Part shown: piece by piece, positions 60,835 to 64,000 of the stretch | Position numbering within the stretch: position 1 is the stretch's first letter | Layout of the letters: every line of letters starts with the position of its first letter | Assembly: GCA_031553675.1 (NCBI GenBank) | Contig: JAVBLF010000023.1 | Span: 1 to 64,000, forward strand | Reading direction: 5' to 3' | From: JAVBLF01 sp031553675 | Lineage (GTDB): Bacteria > Bacillota > Clostridia > Christensenellales > CALWSW01 | DNA length: 64,000 bases | Made by a program: the position numbers and the translations under genes | The notes under the pieces: generated by a model | Databases searched by the model: none | The model's input: only the letters and a program-made list of their open reading frames with translations | What the model was told of the DNA's origin: nothing

Positions 60835-62109
60835 TTATTTGCTCGTTTGCAGGGTGGACGCAAATGCGTCGGCAAAGCCGTCCAGCGGCGCCTGACTTTC
60901 GCTGCCGTCCTGCATGTTGCGGAGTTTGCAAGCGCCTGCCGCCAGTTCCTGCTCGCCGATGACGGCGACGTAAGGCACGCTGAGCTTGTCGGCGTACTTG
61001 AACTGCGCTTTCATGCTCCGGCCGACGCTGTCCATGGCCGCGGGGATGCCGCGCTTTCGAAGATCGGACGCGATCGTCCAGCAGGCGCGTTTGGCGTCGT
61101 CGCCGTAATGCGCGAGGTAAATCGCAGCGTCCGGTTCGCGCGGGATCGCGATGCCCTGGCTTTCCATGACGAGGAGCAGGCGTTCCATGCCCATGCCGAA
61201 ACCGACGCCCGGCGTGGAAGGGCCGCCGATCTCTTCGACGAGGTGGTCGTAGCGCCCGCCGCCGCAGACCGTGCCCTGTGAACCGATCTGATTCGAGATG
61301 ATCTCAAAGACCATGCGCGTGTAGTAGTCGAGGCCGCGCACGAGGCGCTGATCGACGACGAAGTCGATGCCTGCCGCCGTCAGGTAGCTTTGCAGCGACG
61401 CAAAGTGGTGTTTGCAGTCGTCACAGACGTAGTCCGCGATCTGCGGCGCCGCCTCGATCTGGGTGCGGCAGATCGCATTTTTGCAGTCGAGGATGCGCAG
61501 CGGGTTTTTCTCGAGGCGCGATTTGCAGTCCTCACACATGCCGTCGATCCGCGCGGCAAAATGATCCCGCAGCGCCTGGTTGTACGTGGGGCGGCATGTC
61601 GGGCAGCCGATGTTGTTGATGTGGAGGGTCAGATCCGATACACCCAGCTCGTCGAACACGCGCAGACCCAGCGCGATCACCTCGGCGTCCGCGATGGGTT
61701 CGCTCGAACCGAAGAGCTCGATGCCGAACTGGTGGTGCTCGCGGAGCCGTCCGGCCTGGGGCTGTTCGTAGCGGAAGACCGGACAGTTGAGGTAATACAT
61801 GCGGGTGGGCTGTGGCGCGGCAAAGCAGCTGTGCTCGACGAACTGCCGCACGACGCCCGCTGTGCCCTCGGGTTTGAGCGTGACCGAATCGTCGCCCTTT
61901 GTCGTGAAGGTGTACATCTCTTTTTGCACGATGTCGGTCGTTTCGCCGACGCTGCGCAAAAAGAGATCGGTCTGTTCCAGCACGGGCGTGCGCACCTCAT
62001 GGAAGCCGAACGCGCGCGTCACGCGGCGCATGGCATCCTCGATGTAGTGCCATTTGTAGCTCTCCTGGGCTTCGACGTCCTTAAAGCCCTTCAAGGCCTT
62101 TACTTTCAT
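60835..62109 (-). CDS. hisS: Histidyl-tRNA synthetase
   Basis: A 424-residue class II synthetase. KALKGFKDV opens it; motif 2 is GRLREHHQFGIELFG; the histidine-binding RGLDYYTRMVFEI and GRYDHLVEEIGGPSTPGVGF follow. The anticodon domain ends the protein. An insertion with Cys pairs (GCPTC, MCEDC, VCDDC) is normal for this group. AGGAGGAAAGC precedes the ATG. Confidence 0.97.
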   Translation of the reverse strand: MKVKALKGFKDVEAQESYKWHYIEDAMRRVTRAFGFHEVRTPVLEQTDLFLRSVGETTDIVQKEMYTFTTKGDDSVTLKPEGTAGVVRQFVEHSCFAAPQPTRMYYLNCPVFRYEQPQAGRLREHHQFGIELFGSSEPIADAEVIALGLRVFDELGVSDLTLHINNIGCPTCRPTYNQALRDHFAARIDGMCEDCKSRLEKNPLRILDCKNAICRTQIEAAPQIADYVCDDCKHHFASLQSYLTAAGIDFVVDQRLVRGLDYYTRMVFEIISNQIGSQGTVCGGGRYDHLVEEIGGPSTPGVGFGMGMERLLLVMESQGIAIPREPDAAIYLAHYGDDAKRACWTIASDLRKRGIPAAMDSVGRSMKAQFKYADKLSVPYVAVIGEQELAAGACKLRNMQDGSESQAPLDGFADAFASTLQTSK

Positions 62110-62123
62110 GCTTTCCTCCTGAC

Positions 62124-62152
62124 GAAAACGAGCCGGGCAATCGTCTGCCCGG
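62124..62152 (-). terminator. Possible terminator or attenuator ahead of hisS
   Basis: GCCGGGCA / TGCCCGGC stem followed on the minus strand by TCGTTTTC, just before the hisS Shine-Dalgarno. The T-run is poor, so read-through into hisS is plausible. Confidence 0.4.
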
Positions 62153-62168
62153 CCCATCCGTTCGCTTA

Positions 62169-62501
62169 TTATCGCTTGTCGGCCACATTGGCGGCGATGT
62201 CGCCGATGACGGGAAGCCGGAATTCTTCGCCGCGGTAGGCCCGAACCATGCACATGATCCAGATCGCGGCAAAACCCAAGCTGAGTGCAAGGCCGAAGAG
62301 CCAGCCGATGAAAGGAATGTGAGCCAAAATGGCGCTGAGGATCCAGTAGATCACCCACAGTGCCACACCGGCAATCACCCCTTGAATCGCGTGGAAGCGC
62401 ACGAATCGATCCGCATCCTTTTCGACGAGATAGACGATCAAGCTCGAGAGGGGAAACACGGCATAGCAGAGCAGCCCTTTGACTTTGGTATCGTCGTTCA
62501 T
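62169..62501 (-). CDS. Small DUF4870-type membrane protein
   Basis: A 110-residue protein with three or four hydrophobic segments (KGLLCYAVFPLSSLIVYLVE, GVIAGVALWVIYWILSAILA, FGLALSLGFAAIWIMCM). The conserved DRFVRFHAIQG motif lies after the first segment, as in the Tic20/DUF4870 family of unknown function. The start MNDDTK has GGAAG 6-8 bases upstream. It is transcribed from a good promoter and may share a message with hisS-aspS. Confidence 0.85.
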   Translation of the reverse strand: MNDDTKVKGLLCYAVFPLSSLIVYLVEKDADRFVRFHAIQGVIAGVALWVIYWILSAILAHIPFIGWLFGLALSLGFAAIWIMCMVRAYRGEEFRLPVIGDIAANVADKR

Positions 62502-62546
62502 GACGTTCTTCCTTTCTCCTGCCGACATGGTTTCCTTGTCGGTTTC

Positions 62547-62575
62547 ATGATAGCACGGTTCATTCACGCTGTAAA
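62547..62575 (-). promoter_or_regulatory. Predicted promoter of the DUF4870-hisS-aspS unit
   Basis: On the minus strand TTTACA and TATCAT are separated by 17 bases, 46 bases before the small membrane-protein start. Confidence 0.65.
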
Positions 62576-62585
62576 GCGCGGCGGA

Positions 62586-63803
62586 TCAGCGTTTGGCGCC
62601 CTTGCTGCCCCAGTTGGCTTTTTGCAGCACTTCGGAATCGTAAGCGTAAAGGTTGCGGTTCTTTTCCTTGTGGACGCGCACGGCGTTGTCGACCAGCTCG
62701 TCGATCAGCTGGGAATAGCTCAGGCCGAGCGGCTCCCAGAGGTAAAACGCGAACGAACCGGGAATGGTGTTGATCTCGTTGACGTAGAGGGTTTCGGTCG
62801 CCTTGTCGTAGATGTAGTCGATGCGCACGACGCCTTTGCAGTCGAAGAGCTTGAAGATCTCGACCGAGAGATCCTGGATCCTTTCGGTCAGCTCGTCTTC
62901 GATCGGCGCGGGCACGATGCGGCTCATCGACTTCATGCCGGACATCTCGCTGCCCTTGCCGCCGCGCAGGTACTTGTCTTCAAAGCTTAAAAAGTTCTTC
63001 CACGCGATCGGCTGCTCGCAGACGGACGGCCGCACGTCGCAGCCGCTGCCCAGCACGGAACAGTTGAATTCGGCGATCTCCTCGACACCGGCGTCCGCCA
63101 GGATGCGCCGATCGTAGCGCACGGCCACTTCGATCGTCTCATAAAGCCGATCGCGGTCGGTCGCCTTGCCGATGCCGATGCTCGAACCGAGGTTGGCCGG
63201 CTTGATGAAGATCGGATAGTCCAGTTTGGCTTCAATGTCGGCGACCACGCGTTCGGGATCTTCTTCCCACTGGTCGCGCCAGAACCAAACGCTGTCGAGC
63301 ACTGGGAAGCCCGCGCCCCGAAACGCCGCCTTCATCAGCACTTTGTCCATGCCCGCGCAGGATCCCAACACGCCCGATTCGGCGTAGGGCAGGTCGGCCA
63401 GCTCAAAGAGTCCTTGCAGGGTGCCGTCCTCGCCGTTGAGCCCGTGCATCGCCGGGATCGCGACGTCGAAGGGGAACTTTTGGTTGGCAGACTTTCCGCC
63501 CAGCAACCCCTTCAATCCAGAGCCCTTCGACTCAGCCGGGACGAGTTCCGGTCCGGACGTCAGGTTGGGCACGGGCGGCAGCGTGACAGCCGTCACTTCG
63601 CTCGATTCGGGATCGAAGTTCCGGACAAAGGTGACGTCGCGCAGTTTGTCGCCGGTGTACCAGCGGCCATTCCGCGCGATGTAGACCGGCAGGATATCGT
63701 ACTTTTTCGGGTCGGCATTTTCGATCAGTTGGGTGCCGGTCACGATCGAGATGTCGTGCTCGACGGTGCGCCCGCCAAAGAAGACGGCCAGCGTTCGCTT
63801 CAT
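62586..63803 (-). CDS. ddl: D-alanine--D-alanine ligase
   Basis: A 405-residue ATP-grasp ligase that makes the dipeptide for peptidoglycan. FFGGRTVEHDISIVTG opens the enzyme, AMHGLNGEDGTLQGLFEL, PIFIKPANLGSSIGIGKA, and the metal-binding VNEINTIPGSFAFYLWE follow. It is longer than E. coli DdlB (306) owing to an insertion at about residues 65-108, as in several Gram-positive Ddl. The omega-loop region reads FLSFEDKYL, slightly unlike the YDYEAKY of strict D-Ala-D-Ala ligases. AAGGAGG precedes the ATG. A Mur ligase gene ends 24 bases upstream. Confidence 0.94.
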   Translation of the reverse strand: MKRTLAVFFGGRTVEHDISIVTGTQLIENADPKKYDILPVYIARNGRWYTGDKLRDVTFVRNFDPESSEVTAVTLPPVPNLTSGPELVPAESKGSGLKGLLGGKSANQKFPFDVAIPAMHGLNGEDGTLQGLFELADLPYAESGVLGSCAGMDKVLMKAAFRGAGFPVLDSVWFWRDQWEEDPERVVADIEAKLDYPIFIKPANLGSSIGIGKATDRDRLYETIEVAVRYDRRILADAGVEEIAEFNCSVLGSGCDVRPSVCEQPIAWKNFLSFEDKYLRGGKGSEMSGMKSMSRIVPAPIEDELTERIQDLSVEIFKLFDCKGVVRIDYIYDKATETLYVNEINTIPGSFAFYLWEPLGLSYSQLIDELVDNAVRVHKEKNRNLYAYDSEVLQKANWGSKGAKR

Positions 63804-63827
63804 CGGGTTCCCTCCTTTACCGCGTTC

Positions 63828-64000
63828 CTATTCCGAGTAATTGTCCGGCAGGTCGTTTTCAAACAGGACGACGTCGCCGTTGACCGCGAGGTGACTGAGG
63901 ACGACGGTCGCTTCGTCCAGCGAAGAAACGACGAAGATATTTTCTTTCGGAAATTCACGTTTTTCCATGCCGCGCACGATCGGCACGCTGCGCTTTTTGC
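63828..64000 (-). CDS. C-terminal end of a Mur ligase (probably MurF-type), truncated by the window
   Basis: The last 56 residues of a protein read into the window from beyond base 64000. The tail GDVVLFENDLPDNYSE is typical of Mur-ligase-family proteins related to UDP-MurNAc-tripeptide D-Ala-D-Ala ligase in clostridia. Placement directly upstream of ddl, whose product it would use, supports this. The ATPase part is not visible, so the name rests on the tail and context. Confidence 0.65.
   Translation of the reverse strand, partial: KKRSVPIVRGMEKREFPKENIFVVSSLDEATVVLSHLAVNGDVVLFENDLPDNYSE

Overview
The window is a GC-rich chromosomal segment of a Bacillota bacterium, most likely an anaerobic member of the class Clostridia. 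The reasons are AGGAGG-type ribosome binding sites, sigma-A-like promoters, lipoprotein solute receptors, and gene neighbourhoods typical of the phylum: miaB-ricA(ymcA)-mutS-mutL-miaA-ynbB, rsmI beside abrB, lexA with a Gram-positive SOS box, hisS-aspS, and ddl beside a Mur ligase. Species cannot be read from the sequence. No phage, plasmid, CRISPR array or transposase gene is visible; mobile signals are limited to one MITE-like element and two families of short intergenic repeats.

Layout. 1-4428: the end of one sugar receptor faces a complete ribose-type ABC operon (ATPase, permease, lipoprotein) on the minus strand. 4755-6948: three small secreted proteins sharing one C-terminal motif, with a MITE-like inverted repeat between the first two. 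7118-10285: a DUF362 protein, a DeoR regulator and a YdcF-type membrane protein. 10418-24433: a sugar-uptake and catabolic block. It holds a sensory receptor lipoprotein, histidine kinase and AraC-type response regulator, then a YtfQ-YtfR-YtfT-YjfF ABC transporter, araB, araA, araD and a GntR regulator. Together these would sense, import and convert L-arabinose (perhaps its furanose form) to D-xylulose 5-phosphate. 24554-25354: eight tRNA genes in one minus-strand operon.

25618-36721: tRNA modification and DNA repair (miaB, ricA-like, mutS, mutL, miaA, YnbB-like PLP enzyme, lexA, rsmI), interspersed with copies of a 30-bp dispersed repeat. 37052-43457: abrB, then an SPFH / zinc-ribbon / TPM-domain trio resembling Bacillus ydjI-ydjG-ydjH but without pspA, and a large membrane-anchored surface protein. 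43619-51206: a histidine-ammonia-lyase homologue that lacks the catalytic Ala-Ser-Gly triad, facing an operon that joins an arginine-deiminase-fold enzyme to a complete branched-chain-amino-acid-type ABC transporter (livJHMGF order).

51635-57081: a compact cluster with a LacI regulator, an AllA-like protein, two PfkB-type kinases, a BtpA-family TIM barrel and an unassigned sugar-isomerase-like protein. The two arms diverge from a region carrying a LacI-type operator over a promoter. I cannot assign its pathway, and it is the best candidate for an undescribed catabolic system. 57155-64000: a secreted calcium-motif repeat protein, thioredoxin, aspS, hisS, a small DUF4870 membrane protein, ddl and the end of a Mur-ligase gene.
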